Source: VRUE01 sp963770315 (GTDB lineage Bacteria; Actinomycetota; Thermoleophilia; Solirubrobacterales; 70-9). Taken from it: a stretch of 64,000 nucleotides of DNA. Under the pieces are notes generated by a model that searched no databases, was not told the DNA's origin, and worked only from the letters and a program-made list of their open reading frames with translations. This document shows, in pieces, positions 1-8,843 of the stretch. A program made the position numbers and the translations under genes. Numbering within the stretch: position 1 is the first letter of the stretch; every line of letters begins with the position of its first letter. The stretch covers positions 1,798,001-1,862,000 of the forward strand of contig CAVYPC010000002.1 in assembly GCA_963770315.1 (NCBI GenBank), given 5' to 3'.

Positions 1-444
1 ACAGGCATCGATCGCGGCGATCGCCCCCAGGGCAGGCTCGCGCGGCTCGCCGGCGAAGCCGGTGCCGAAGATCGCGTCGACGACCGCACCGGAGTCGACC
101 AGCCGGGGGCCGAGGTCGCCGCTGACCTGCTCGGCCGCAAAGCGCTCCAGGTTGGCCGCGGCGTCGTCGCTCAGCTCCGCGGCCGGCCAGAGCAGCAGCG
201 CCTCGACCTCGAAACCGGCCTCCGCCAGGTAGCGGGCGGCAACCAGCCCGTCGCCGGCGTTGTTGCCCTTGCCGCAGACGACCCTCACCGGCCCGTCCAG
301 CGCCAGCTCGCCGACCGTCACCGCGACGGCCCGGCCGGCCGCCTCCATCAGCTCCAGCGAGGGAACCCCCATCTCCTCGATAGCCCAGCGGTCGATGGCG
401 CGCATGCCTTCGGCGTCATAGAGAGGATTGAGCCAGGATTCCAC
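1..444 (-). CDS. nnr: NAD(P)H-hydrate epimerase (YjeF_N domain), C-terminus beyond window
   Basis: The gene runs off the left edge; 148 codons are visible from a GTG start. The start reads VESWLNPLYDAEGMRAIDRW, followed by the family's GKGNNAGDGL loop and, later, VDAIFGTG. These are hallmarks of the YjeF N-terminal domain, which epimerises damaged NAD(P)HX. In many bacteria a C-terminal ADP/ATP-dependent dehydratase domain is fused, but that part cannot be seen. An internal ATG lies 14 codons in. The GTG is preferred because a TAGGCT -10 box ends 7 nt upstream, suggesting a leaderless mRNA. The gene commonly sits near glmS in actinobacteria, as here. Confidence 0.85.
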   Translation of the reverse strand, partial: MESWLNPLYDAEGMRAIDRWAIEEMGVPSLELMEAAGRAVAVTVGELALDGPVRVVCGKGNNAGDGLVAARYLAEAGFEVEALLLWPAAELSDDAAANLERFAAEQVSGDLGPRLVDSGAVVDAIFGTGFAGEPREPALGAIAAIDAC

Positions 445-573
445 CGCGCCCAGCCTACGTCGTTATGTCGAAGTTGATTCCGGCGACCCGAAAATCCCTG
501 CTAAAAGGCATAATAAGTTATTGATATTTGCAAAACCTCATTGACTCGTAAGAAATGATATTTTGTAAACATC
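445..573. promoter_or_regulatory. Divergent AT-rich promoter region between nnr and fic
   Basis: Positions 490-573 are far richer in A/T than the flanks. A TAGGCT -10 box for nnr lies at 452-457 on the minus strand. A TATTTT box at 559-564 lies 9 nt before the fic ATG, and no Shine-Dalgarno sequence is visible. No convincing -35 was found for either gene. Confidence 0.45.
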
Positions 574-1743
574 ATGGTCTTCAAGACTCCAGAGCTTCGG
601 GAAGACGAGCACGATGTCCTAGGTCTGCTCTCCGAGCAACGCGAGCAGCTCCGCGATCGCGTTGCCGAGCCTCGACGCTGGGCTGGCACCCTGCGACGGA
701 TGGCCTTTGCGCGCGCCGTCCAGGCTTCGAACAGCATCGAGGGCTACAGCGCATCACTCGACGACGTGGTCGCGACCGTGGACGGTGAGCCAACCCTGGA
801 TGCCAACGAGGAGACCCAGCATGCGCTAACCGGCTACCGGGATGCGATGGCCTACGTACTGCAGATTGCGGGCGACAACGCCCTCTCGATCGACGAGGGC
901 CTGATCAAGAGCCTGCACTTCATGATGATCAAACACGATCTCAGGAAAAACCCCGGACGGTGGCGACCGGGCGCAATCTATGTGCAGGATGCGGAAGGCG
1001 AAAAGGTCTACGAAGGTCCGCCGAGCGATGAGGTCCCGTCCCTGGTCGCCGAGATGGTCACCGACCTGAAAGAGGACGAGAGCCAAGTTCTGGTCAAGGC
1101 CGCAATGGCCCATCTCAACTTGGTGCTCATCCATCCGTTCAGCGATGGCAACGGACGGATGGGGCGCTGCCTTCAGAGCCTTGTGCTGGCACGGGATCGT
1201 GTCCTGGCACCGGTCTTCTCAAGCATCGAGGAGTACCTCGGGCACAACACCCAGGCCTACTACGACATCTTGGCCGAGGTCGGCGCCGGGTCGTGGCACC
1301 CCGAGCGGGACGCCCGTCCATGGATTCGCTTCTGCCTGCAGGCTCACTACAGGCAGATTCGCACGATGCTGAAACGCCGTACGGAGATCGAGAAGCTCTG
1401 GAACGGCTGTGTTGCGCTCGCCGAGGACAACGGCCTCCCGGAACGCTGCGCGGCAGCGCTCATGGACTCCGCATACGGCTTGCGCATACGGCGCGGCAGC
1501 TATCGGTCCTCAGCGCAATCGGTCGCCGGGGACGAGATCAGCAAACAGACGGCCTCGCGCGATCTCGCAATCATGGCTGAGTTGAATCTCCTGGAGACCG
1601 TCGGCGAGCGGCGTGCCCGCTATTACTTGTCCGGCCCAGCACCACTGAGGCTGCTCGAAGAGATCCACGCTCAGCGGTCCTCACCCGCCGCCGACGATCC
1701 CTTCAGCGTCGTCCGCGAGCGACGCCAGCTCAGCCTGTCCTGA
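574..1743 (+). CDS. Fic-domain protein (probable AMPylase) with C-terminal winged helix
   Basis: The 389-residue protein carries the full Fic motif HPFSDGNGRMGR near residue 190, with catalytic His, the DGN anion-binding loop and the terminal Arg. Fic enzymes transfer AMP or other phosphate-containing groups to target proteins. Near residue 50, ASNSIEGYS matches the (S/T)xxxE(G/N) inhibitory helix, so this looks like a self-inhibited class II Fic rather than a Doc toxin needing a separate antitoxin. The last 100 residues resemble a winged helix. The AT-rich upstream DNA suggests lateral acquisition. It ends 3 nt from the convergent DUF3352 gene. The target is unknown. Confidence 0.85.
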   Translation: MVFKTPELREDEHDVLGLLSEQREQLRDRVAEPRRWAGTLRRMAFARAVQASNSIEGYSASLDDVVATVDGEPTLDANEETQHALTGYRDAMAYVLQIAGDNALSIDEGLIKSLHFMMIKHDLRKNPGRWRPGAIYVQDAEGEKVYEGPPSDEVPSLVAEMVTDLKEDESQVLVKAAMAHLNLVLIHPFSDGNGRMGRCLQSLVLARDRVLAPVFSSIEEYLGHNTQAYYDILAEVGAGSWHPERDARPWIRFCLQAHYRQIRTMLKRRTEIEKLWNGCVALAEDNGLPERCAAALMDSAYGLRIRRGSYRSSAQSVAGDEISKQTASRDLAIMAELNLLETVGERRARYYLSGPAPLRLLEEIHAQRSSPAADDPFSVVRERRQLSLS

Positions 1744-1746
1744 GCC

Positions 1747-3294
1747 CTACCTCAGGCCGACGATCAGCTTCGCCGTCGCAAGTTCGCCCTGGGCGGCGGA
1801 GCCGAGGGCGAGGAAGCTGATGCTCTTCAGGTACTTCTTCGCTTCCTCGAAGCCGTTTTCGGAGATCAACGAGTCGGCGAGCCTCAGCGCCGCGGGCCCG
1901 TCGGCGAAGCCGCTGATCGGCGTGTCGCCGAGCGAGGAGACGGCTTCGTCGTAGGCGGGGTCGTCGGAGAGCGTCTGGCCCTTGCCCGTCGAGAGCAGAC
2001 CTTCCAGCGTCGCCGGCAGGCCATAGCCGATCGCGATTCGCCCTTCCTTGGCCGCGACGACGAGCGGTTTTTCGCCGAGTTCGTCGCTGCGGATCGAGAA
2101 GCCGCTGTACTTGCCGCCGAGCGCGGTCACGCCGGCGACGCGGACGCTGCGCAGGAGCTTGCCGATGTTGGCGATCGTGTCGGTCGCCTGCGAGCCCTTC
2201 GTCGTCAACACCAGGGCGCCCGCGAGGCTGCTTTCGTCGCTGCCCGTGGCGAAGATCCCGGCGTCCTGCAGCGAGCCGGCTGCCGCTTCCAGGTCGATCC
2301 CCAGTTCCTTCAGGCCCTTCTTCAGCTGGTGCGGCGGAACGGTGCCCGGTACGCCTTCCGCGTCGAGGCTGTCGATCGCTTCCTGCAGCTGCTTGCCGAA
2401 GCCGGAGACGGCGAAACCGGCAAATGCCTTGCCCGGCAGCGAGCCGAGCAGCGAGGAGGCATCGCCCGTCGGCGCTTCCTTGCCGGCCAGATCGCTGCTC
2501 AGCTCGACCGCGACCTGGTCGGAGCCGGGCACGATGCTGGCCACCGCGGTCGCTTCGCTGGGGTCGATGCCGGCGCTCCGCAGGATCTGGCGAACCTGCG
2601 GATCGATCTGCCCGCCGGACTGGTCGATCAGGCTTCCGACGTCGACGTAGACGTCGGCGAGGCTGCCGTCCGAGGCGGCCGAGATCGCCTTGGCGAAGGT
2701 GTCTTCGGCGGCCAGCGATTCGCCCTCGGAGGCATCCACGACTTCGGTGAAGACCTTTTCCCCTTCGGCGACGACGAGAAAGTCGCCGACGACGCCGATC
2801 GCGTTCCCTTCCGAACCGCCGACCTCGAAGTCGGTCCCTTCGTAGGAGGCGGCTTTATAGGGATCGGTGCTGGACTTGACCTTGCTGTCGATGAACTCCT
2901 GAGTCGCGTCGGTGTCGGTCGATTCGACGATCGCGCCGACGCCGCTGAATTCGTTGTCTTCTTCGAGCTTCTCGAAGAAGACGCCGGCCCTCTCGCCCAG
3001 CCAGGGCTCGATTTCCTTGGCGTAGTCGATCGGTTCGCCATCGCTCTGCGCCGAGCTTTCGAGCTTGGAGACGACGTAATCGCCGAGGTTGGCGATGTTC
3101 CCCACCCGCTTGGCTACCGCGTCGGTATTCGACTTCAGCTCCCCCGACGGCTGCAGGGTGCCTTCGACGAAGACGGGGACGCCGGGGGGCGCCAGCTCTG
3201 CGACCTGGGAGCCCGACGAGCTGCTGCCACAGCCGGCCGCGAGCGCGATCAAGGCGGCCAGCGCAAGCGCCGCGAGGAGGAGGCGGGGTTTCAT
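1747..3294 (-). CDS. DUF3352-type lipoprotein
   Basis: This 515-residue protein starts with a lipoprotein signal: positive N-terminus, Ala/Leu-rich core and a Cys at about residue 22 in ALAAGC, followed by a Ser-rich linker. The body begins LAPPGVPVFVEGTLQP and contains repeated patterns of the kind 'gvfFexlexd...' and 'ggslvvae', typical of DUF3352 proteins of actinobacteria. It is predicted to be anchored on the outer face of the membrane. Its function is not known. It follows glmS on the same strand but a hairpin lies between them, so it may have its own promoter. It converges on fic. Confidence 0.7.
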   Translation of the reverse strand: MKPRLLLAALALAALIALAAGCGSSSSGSQVAELAPPGVPVFVEGTLQPSGELKSNTDAVAKRVGNIANLGDYVVSKLESSAQSDGEPIDYAKEIEPWLGERAGVFFEKLEEDNEFSGVGAIVESTDTDATQEFIDSKVKSSTDPYKAASYEGTDFEVGGSEGNAIGVVGDFLVVAEGEKVFTEVVDASEGESLAAEDTFAKAISAASDGSLADVYVDVGSLIDQSGGQIDPQVRQILRSAGIDPSEATAVASIVPGSDQVAVELSSDLAGKEAPTGDASSLLGSLPGKAFAGFAVSGFGKQLQEAIDSLDAEGVPGTVPPHQLKKGLKELGIDLEAAAGSLQDAGIFATGSDESSLAGALVLTTKGSQATDTIANIGKLLRSVRVAGVTALGGKYSGFSIRSDELGEKPLVVAAKEGRIAIGYGLPATLEGLLSTGKGQTLSDDPAYDEAVSSLGDTPISGFADGPAALRLADSLISENGFEEAKKYLKSISFLALGSAAQGELATAKLIVGLR

Positions 3295-3296
3295 GC

Positions 3297-3316
3297 GGCC
3301 GGCATCCTAGCCGGCC
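3297..3316 (-). terminator. Hairpin after glmS
   Basis: GGCCGGC (3297-3303) and GCCGGCC (3310-3316) form a perfect 7-bp stem with a 6-nt loop between the glmS stop and the DUF3352 start. There is no U-run, so termination strength is uncertain. Confidence 0.45.
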
Positions 3317-3325
3317 AGCCGGCCG

Positions 3326-5185
3326 TCACTCGACCGTGACCGTCTTGGCCAGATTGCGGGGTTGGTCGACGTTCAGCCCGCGGGCGCGGGCGATGTCGTA
3401 GGCGAGCAGCTGCAGGGGCAGGATCGCCAGGATCGGCTGCAGGATCCAGTCGCTGGCGGCGACCTCGATCGCCTGGTCGGCGACCTCGCCGGCCCGCTCG
3501 TCGCCCGCCGTCACGATCGCGATCGTCTCCGCCCCGCGCGCCCGCACCTCTTCGACGTTCGACAGCACCTTGCCGAGGATCGGGCTGTCGGTCGCCACGC
3601 AGACGACCGGCGTCGACTCGTCGAGCAGGGCGATCGGGCCGTGCTTCATCTCCCCGGCCGCGTAGGCGTCGGTCGGGATGTAGGAAATCTCCTTCAGCTT
3701 CAGCGCTCCCTCGAGGCAGACCGGCAGGCCGATGTGGCGGCCGAGGTAGAGGAAGAACTGCTGGTCGGAGTGGGTCGCGGCGACCTCGCGGACGCGGTCC
3801 TCGCAGTTGACCAGCGTCGCTTCGACCTTCGAGGGCAGCGACTTCATCTCGGCGATCAGCTCCGCCAGGCGCTCGGGCGGGAGCGTCTCGCGCAGCTCCG
3901 ACAGCCGCAGCCCGATCAGGTACATCGCCGCCACCTGGGCGACGAAGGTCTTGGTCGCGGCGACGCTGATCTCGAGGCCGCTGCGGGTGTAGAGAACCGC
4001 GTCGGCATCGCGGGTCGCCTGGCTGCCCAGCACGTTGGTGATCGCCAGCACCTTGGCGCCGCGCTCCCGCGCCAGCCGCATCGCCGCCAGCGTGTCGGCG
4101 GTCTCACCCGACTGGGTGATGCCGATCACCAGGTCGTCCTCCCCCACCACCGGGTTGCGGTAGCGGTACTCGGAGGCGACGTCCATCTCGACCGGCACCC
4201 GGGCCCATTCCTCGATCGCGTAGCGACCGACCAGGCCGGCGTGGTAGGAGGTGCCACAGGCGACGATCACGATCCGCCTGATGCCGCGCAGGAAGTCGTC
4301 GTCGAGCTCCAGCTCGGAGAGGTCTACGCCCTCGTCGCCGGGCAGGCGGTCGGCGATCGTTTCGGCGACCGCGTCGGCCTGTTCGTGGATCTCCTTCAGC
4401 ATGAAGGTGTCGTAGCCGCCCTTCTCCGCGGCGGCCTCGTCCCAGTCGATCTCCTCCGCCGCGCGCTCGACCGGGTTGCCCTCGGCGTCGGTAATGGTCA
4501 CGCCCGAGGGATCGATGGCGACGATCTCGTCGTTTTCGATCGCCACCGCCCGCCGCGTCTCGGCGAGGAAGGCTGGGATCGCCGAGGCGAGGAAGGTCTC
4601 GCCCTCGCCGACCCCGGCGACGAGCGGGCACTCCTTGCGCGCCCCGACCAGCTGGTCGGGGCTGTCGGCGTGCATGGCGACAAAGGCGTAGTGGCCGCGC
4701 AGCTCGGCGAAGGCGGCGCGGACGGCCGCGGTCAGGTCGCCGTCGTAGTGGCTGGCGATCAGGTGAGCGACGACCTCGGCATCGGTTTCCGAGCTGAACT
4801 CCTGCCCTTCGGACTCGAGCCGCGCCCGCAACTTGGCGTGGTTCTCGACGATCCCGTTGAGGACGATGTGGACCCGGTCGGAGCTGTCGCTGTGCGGGTG
4901 GGCGTTCTCCTCGGTGACGCGTCCATGGGTCGCCCAGCGGGTGTGGGCGACCCCGGTCGTCGCCGGGGCCGCGGCGACGGCAACGCCACCGCCGTCCTGG
5001 GCCTGCTCGTCCATCGCGGCCCGCAGGTTGGCCAGGTTGCCGACCGCGCGCACGCTGTCGACCCGGCCGTCCTCGATCACCGAGACGCCGGCCGAGTCAT
5101 AGCCGCGGTATTCGAGCTTCTCCAAGCCGGCGACCAGGAGACCGCGACAGGGGCGAGCCCCCACGTATCCGACGATTCCGCACAT
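3326..5185 (-). CDS. glmS: Glutamine--fructose-6-phosphate aminotransferase
   Basis: The 619-residue enzyme has the usual two halves. The N-terminal class II glutaminase begins MCGIVGYVG with catalytic Cys2 and has TRWATHG. It is followed by two SIS isomerase domains with VACGTSYHAG and SGETADT, and the C-terminus ends NLAKTVTVE. It makes glucosamine-6-phosphate from fructose-6-phosphate and glutamine in the cytoplasm, the first step towards UDP-GlcNAc and peptidoglycan. glmM, the next enzyme, lies 1 kb upstream with an unrelated secreted-protein gene between. The short leader shows no sign of a glmS ribozyme. Confidence 0.97.
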   Translation of the reverse strand: MCGIVGYVGARPCRGLLVAGLEKLEYRGYDSAGVSVIEDGRVDSVRAVGNLANLRAAMDEQAQDGGGVAVAAAPATTGVAHTRWATHGRVTEENAHPHSDSSDRVHIVLNGIVENHAKLRARLESEGQEFSSETDAEVVAHLIASHYDGDLTAAVRAAFAELRGHYAFVAMHADSPDQLVGARKECPLVAGVGEGETFLASAIPAFLAETRRAVAIENDEIVAIDPSGVTITDAEGNPVERAAEEIDWDEAAAEKGGYDTFMLKEIHEQADAVAETIADRLPGDEGVDLSELELDDDFLRGIRRIVIVACGTSYHAGLVGRYAIEEWARVPVEMDVASEYRYRNPVVGEDDLVIGITQSGETADTLAAMRLARERGAKVLAITNVLGSQATRDADAVLYTRSGLEISVAATKTFVAQVAAMYLIGLRLSELRETLPPERLAELIAEMKSLPSKVEATLVNCEDRVREVAATHSDQQFFLYLGRHIGLPVCLEGALKLKEISYIPTDAYAAGEMKHGPIALLDESTPVVCVATDSPILGKVLSNVEEVRARGAETIAIVTAGDERAGEVADQAIEVAASDWILQPILAILPLQLLAYDIARARGLNVDQPRNLAKTVTVE

Positions 5186-5212
5186 AGAAGGCCGTCAAGG
5201 GTAGACGGTAGC

Positions 5213-5248
5213 GGCCATGGAGCCGGGAATCGCGCCGGCTCCATGGCC
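5213..5248 (-). terminator. Strong hairpin between the secreted-protein gene and glmS
   Basis: CCATGGAGCCGG (5215-5226) pairs perfectly with CCGGCTCCATGG (5235-5246), extended by two more pairs, around an 8-nt loop. It lies just after the stop of the 5256-5981 gene and before glmS, so it probably insulates glmS. There is no U-tract. Confidence 0.55.
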
Positions 5249-5255
5249 CGGGAAG

Positions 5256-5981
5256 TTATTCCCCGCTTACCGCGATGGCGTCTTCTTCGCCTTCAACTTC
5301 GCCTTCTTTGTCTTCTTTGCCTGTGAATGTGATCGGTTCGGTGCCACTGATGATGATCTTGCTGTTTTTGAATTCTTTCGTTTCTCCGGGGTTGATGCCG
5401 CAGGTGATGCTTTTGCTGTGCATGAACGATTTGACGTTGATGACTTCGCCTGAGACGTCGATGTGGTTGCCGTTGTCTTTGAATGTCAACGTACCCAAGC
5501 CTTTTTGTTCTGGAATTGTGATCTTGCAGGATTCGTTGTTGAACGTATCTCGCACATGGATTTCCATGAGTTTCCCAGCGGGGCAAAGGATGTCCATCGT
5601 GCCTGTGTAGTCAGCGGCATCTTTTTTCGTCAGGTGAAACAGGTAGTCACAGCCGTTCTCTGTGACTGTCGTTTTGAAAATCTGCCCCGTTTTGCAGACT
5701 CCACCCTCTTCGTGGTCTGTGTAACGAGGCGTGACTGTCAGTGTGCTCGAGGCTTTTTCCAATGTGCCCTTGAAGTGGGACACTTCACATTCGACTTCTC
5801 GTCCTCCGACTTCGAGCACTTCCAAGGATTTCCCGATTTCCCGTTTCGTTGTCGCATCCACTATCGCCGGGTATTTGACGGCGGTGAATACCGGCAGGGC
5901 TTGCGCTGCGGTTGCGGCTACTGCGCTCATTGCAACGACCGCGATCGAGGCCAGGCCGAGTGCTTTCAGGTTACGAGCCAT
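5256..5981 (-). CDS. Small secreted protein, lineage-specific, AT-rich
   Basis: A 241-residue protein from the ATG at 5981, chosen because AAAGGA precedes it and because MARNLKALGLASIAVVAMSA begins a clean signal peptide ending near AAQA. A longer reading frame upstream would add a charged, non-signal tail. The mature part is Thr/Lys/Glu-rich with several Cys. It resembles a family of exported proteins that I associate with Solirubrobacterales, but no function is known. Base composition is clearly lower in GC than the neighbours and uses codons such as TTT and GTT freely, suggesting transfer or relaxed selection. It interrupts the glmM-glmS pair. Confidence 0.65.
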   Translation of the reverse strand: MARNLKALGLASIAVVAMSAVAATAAQALPVFTAVKYPAIVDATTKREIGKSLEVLEVGGREVECEVSHFKGTLEKASSTLTVTPRYTDHEEGGVCKTGQIFKTTVTENGCDYLFHLTKKDAADYTGTMDILCPAGKLMEIHVRDTFNNESCKITIPEQKGLGTLTFKDNGNHIDVSGEVINVKSFMHSKSITCGINPGETKEFKNSKIIISGTEPITFTGKEDKEGEVEGEEDAIAVSGE

Positions 5982-6069
5982 CTTGTCTCGTTCCTTTCGT
6001 TTCTCGTGCTTATTGGCGCACCGTGCCTTCCCGGCCCGGTGCGTGCCCCCTTTTCGGGGCCGCATAAGA

Positions 6070-6090
6070 AATAGCCACTGACCGGCTATT
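6070..6090 (-). promoter_or_regulatory. Dyad in the promoter region of the AT-rich secreted protein
   Basis: AATAGCC (6070-6076) and GGCTATT (6084-6090) form a perfect 7-bp inverted repeat with 7-nt spacing. On the minus strand, TTGATC followed 17 nt later by TATTTC overlaps the dyad, so it could be an operator. Two further GC-rich hairpins lie in the leader at about 6010-6065. Confidence 0.4.
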
Positions 6091-6136
6091 GATCAAGTTT
6101 TTTTATGTAAATCTTCTCTTTTGGGCAATCGGTAAC

Positions 6137-7450
6137 TCAGCCCAGCTCTCGCCGGACCAAGTCGGCAAGGCGCCTGCAGACCGCGTCGGCCTCCTCGGCG
6201 CTGGGAGCCTCGGCCATCACACGGACCAGCGGCTCGGTGCCGGAGGGGCGCAGGAGGACGCGGCCGCGGCCCTCCAGCTCGGCGCCCTCGCGCTCGACCG
6301 CCTCCCAGACCGCGGCGGCGCCGGCGATCGCGTCGCGATCGGCGACCTCGACGTTGACCAGGGTCTGCGGCAGCTTCTCCATCGCCTCGACCGTGGCCAG
6401 GTCGCGGCCAGCCAGCTCGCGCATCGTCATCAGCGCCGCGGCGATCCCGTCGCCGGTCGCCGCGAAGCGCATGTCGATCAGGTGGCCCGATTGCTCCCCG
6501 CCCAATGCCCACTCGCGATCGCGCAGCTCGTCGAGGACGTAACGGTCGCCGACCTTGGTGATGGCCACCTCGATCCCGGCCTCCTCCATCGCCTGGTGGA
6601 AGCCGTAGTTGCTCATCACCGTCACGGCAACGCCTCCGTCGAGCTCACCGCGCTCGGCCATGCCCGTCGCCAGCAATGCGATCAGCTCGTCGCCGTCATG
6701 GGTTCGGCCGCCGGCGTCGACCGCGAGCACACGGTCGCCGTCGCCGTCGAAGGCGAACCCGATCGCCGCCCCGGAGGAGGCGACGTGCTCGGCGATGTGG
6801 CCGAGGTGGGTCGAGCCGCAGCCGTCGTTGATGTTGCGGCCGTCGGGCTCGGCGGCGATCGCCTCGACCTTGGCGCCGAGCCGTTCGAAGATCGCCGGGG
6901 CGACCCGGTGGGTGGCGCCGTTGGCGCAGTCGAGCGCGACCTTGATGCCGGAGAGATCGAGCGGGAAGGCGGCCTCGAGCGCGCGCAGGTAGTCCTCGGC
7001 ACCGCCGTCCAGCTCGCGAACGTGGCCGGGGGACGCCGGTCGCGGGGCCGCCGCGAGCACGGCCTCGATCCCGGCCTCGGCCTCGTCGCCGAGCTTGGTC
7101 CCGTTGCTGCTGAAGAACTTGATGCCGTTGTCCCGGTAGGGGTTGTGGGAGGCGGAGACGACCGCGGCGAGGTCGAGCCCGAGCCGGCGGACGAGGATCG
7201 CGGCGGCCGGGGTCGGCAGAACTCCGCCGAGCAGGGCATCGCCGCCGGCCTCCGCCACGCCGGCGGCCAGCGCCGCTTCCAGCATCGGCCCCGACTCGCG
7301 CGTGTCGCGGACGATCAGCACCTGCGGCCGCTCGGCCTCCAGCGAAGCGGTCGCGGCGCGGCCGAGGGCAAGCGCCAGCTCGGCAGTTAGGAACGTCCCA
7401 GCCTCCCCTCGAACCCCGTCGGTTCCGAAGAGCTTGCGCTCCGGGGTCAC
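6137..7450 (-). CDS. glmM: Phosphoglucosamine mutase
   Basis: A 437-residue alpha-D-phosphohexomutase. Early KLFGTDGVRG is the GlmM signature. VVSASHNP around residue 101 carries the phosphorylated active-site Ser. DGDGDRV binds Mg2+, GGEQSGH near residue 320 is the sugar-binding loop, and RPSGTEPLVRVM is the C-terminal phosphate-binding site. It converts glucosamine-6-phosphate to glucosamine-1-phosphate. It starts with GTG after a GAGG ribosome site, 10 nt after rpsI, and so is probably transcribed with rplM-rpsI, a common bacterial arrangement. Confidence 0.97.
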   Translation of the reverse strand: MTPERKLFGTDGVRGEAGTFLTAELALALGRAATASLEAERPQVLIVRDTRESGPMLEAALAAGVAEAGGDALLGGVLPTPAAAILVRRLGLDLAAVVSASHNPYRDNGIKFFSSNGTKLGDEAEAGIEAVLAAAPRPASPGHVRELDGGAEDYLRALEAAFPLDLSGIKVALDCANGATHRVAPAIFERLGAKVEAIAAEPDGRNINDGCGSTHLGHIAEHVASSGAAIGFAFDGDGDRVLAVDAGGRTHDGDELIALLATGMAERGELDGGVAVTVMSNYGFHQAMEEAGIEVAITKVGDRYVLDELRDREWALGGEQSGHLIDMRFAATGDGIAAALMTMRELAGRDLATVEAMEKLPQTLVNVEVADRDAIAGAAAVWEAVEREGAELEGRGRVLLRPSGTEPLVRVMAEAPSAEEADAVCRRLADLVRRELG

Positions 7451-7460
7451 GCCGACCTCG

Positions 7461-8321
7461 TCAGCGCTTGGAGAACTGCGGCCGCTTGCGCGCCTTCTTC
7501 AGCCCCGCCTTGCGCCGCTCCTTGGCGCGTGCGTCGCGGGTGAGGAAGCCACGTCGCTTCAGCTCGCCGCGCAGCTCGGGGTCGACCTCGATCAATGCCC
7601 GGGCGATGCCGTGGCGCACGGCGCCGGCCTGTCCGCTGACGCCGCCGCCGTGGACCCGGACGCGGACGTCGACGCTGCTCTCGTAGCCGGTGATCGTCAA
7701 GGGCTGCGATGCGGTCGTCTGGTGGAGAGGGCGGGGGAAGAACTCCTCGAGGGGGCGGCCGTTGATCACGATCTTGCCGCTCCCGGGCAGCAGGGTGACG
7801 CGGGCTATCGCGTTCTTTCGTTTGCCGGTCGCCAGGTAGCGGGAGCCGCCCTCCATCTTGGCGGGAACACGGCTCGCCGTCTGCTCCTCCTCCTCGGAGT
7901 CGCCGGCCAGCGCCGCCTCACGCCGCGCTTTCTCTTCCTCCTCGGCTTCCTTGCGCGCCTGCTCCTCGGCACTGAGCGGCCGCGCGTCCTGCTCGACCGC
8001 GATCGGCTCCAGGTCGGCGCCGGGAATGACGTCCTTCTTCTTCTCGGCCTTGGGCTCCTCGGGCTCCTCTACAGCCTCGGGCTCCTCTACATCCTCAGGT
8101 GCATCCTGCTGCTCAGCAACAGGAGACTCAGCGGACTCCTCCGCAGGCACCTCGTCCTGACCCTCAGACGTCTCCACCGCGGGCCCCTCATCCTGCGAGT
8201 CCTCTTGCTCAGGTACGGGAGTCTCGCCCGCTTGCGCCTCGTCCTGAGCTTCGGGGGCCTCGGCCGTGGTGTCCTCGGGCGGCTGCTCGTCCGAAGCCTC
8301 GTTCTGCGGCTCGTCTATCAC
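7461..8321 (-). CDS. rpsI: 30S ribosomal protein S9 with a long acidic N-terminal extension
   Basis: The last ~130 of 286 residues are a normal bacterial S9, from about YLATGKRKNAIARV to the conserved C-terminal KKARKRPQFSKR that reaches the P site. The first ~155 residues are low-complexity and rich in Glu, Pro, Ala, Gln and Asp, without recognisable domain. S9 is usually 125-170 residues, so this is an unusually long extension. The start ATG overlaps the rplM stop (ATGA, 8318-8321), so translational coupling supports this long form, although internal initiation cannot be excluded. Confidence 0.93.
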   Translation of the reverse strand: MIDEPQNEASDEQPPEDTTAEAPEAQDEAQAGETPVPEQEDSQDEGPAVETSEGQDEVPAEESAESPVAEQQDAPEDVEEPEAVEEPEEPKAEKKKDVIPGADLEPIAVEQDARPLSAEEQARKEAEEEEKARREAALAGDSEEEEQTASRVPAKMEGGSRYLATGKRKNAIARVTLLPGSGKIVINGRPLEEFFPRPLHQTTASQPLTITGYESSVDVRVRVHGGGVSGQAGAVRHGIARALIEVDPELRGELKRRGFLTRDARAKERRKAGLKKARKRPQFSKR

Positions 8322-8749
8322 TTGATCTCCATCGGCTGTGGTTTCTGCGCCGCGTGCGGGTGATCCGAGCCGGCGTAGACCTTGAGCTTGGTCAGCTGCT
8401 TGCGGGCGAGGCGGTTGCGGGGAAGCATCCCCTTCACCGCCTTGCGGATCACCTCCTCGGGGCGGCGGTCGAGCATCTCGGCGAGGGTGCGGGACTTGAT
8501 CCCGCCCGGATAGCCGCTGTGGCGCCAGTAGCGCTTCTGCTCCATCTTTTTCCCGGTCACCCTGATCTTCTCCGCGTTGATGACGACGACGAAGTCGCCG
8601 GTGTCTACGTGCGGGGTGTACTCGGGCTTGCGCTTACCCCGCAATGCGTCGGCGATCCGCGTCGCCAGGCGTCCCAGGGTCTGGCCCTCGGCATCGACGA
8701 TCAACCAGTCTCGCTGGCGGTCGGCGGGGGTGGCGACGTAGGTCTTCAT
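8318..8749 (-). CDS. rplM: 50S ribosomal protein L13
   Basis: The 143-residue protein is of normal L13 length, with DAEGQTLGRLATRIADALRG near the N-terminus, GDFVVVINAEKI, and the PEEVIRKAVKGMLPRN segment. It is an early-assembling large-subunit protein. It is the first gene of an rplM-rpsI-glmM transcript. A TATCAT -10-like box about 40 nt upstream of the ATG is a plausible promoter. Confidence 0.97.
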   Translation of the reverse strand: MKTYVATPADRQRDWLIVDAEGQTLGRLATRIADALRGKRKPEYTPHVDTGDFVVVINAEKIRVTGKKMEQKRYWRHSGYPGGIKSRTLAEMLDRRPEEVIRKAVKGMLPRNRLARKQLTKLKVYAGSDHPHAAQKPQPMEIK

Positions 8750-8843
8750 CAGAGAAAAACCGCAGGGAAGCTCCCAGCGGCTCCGGGATGATAGCCGCCA
8801 AGCCGAGTCCGCGCGCCCGGCCCCGTGCAGCCGCGACGCGCTC

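Noticed and set aside
5186..5255. Possible glmS ribozyme or riboswitch in the glmS leader
   Set aside because: The leader is only a few tens of bases and is occupied by the terminator hairpin of the preceding gene; no ribozyme core is visible.
2329..5326. Long plus-strand open frames (336 and 654 codons) opposite DUF3352 and glmS
   Set aside because: They mirror the codon pattern of the minus-strand genes, are rich in Asp/Gly/Val/Arg runs typical of antisense high-GC frames, and have no domain motifs.
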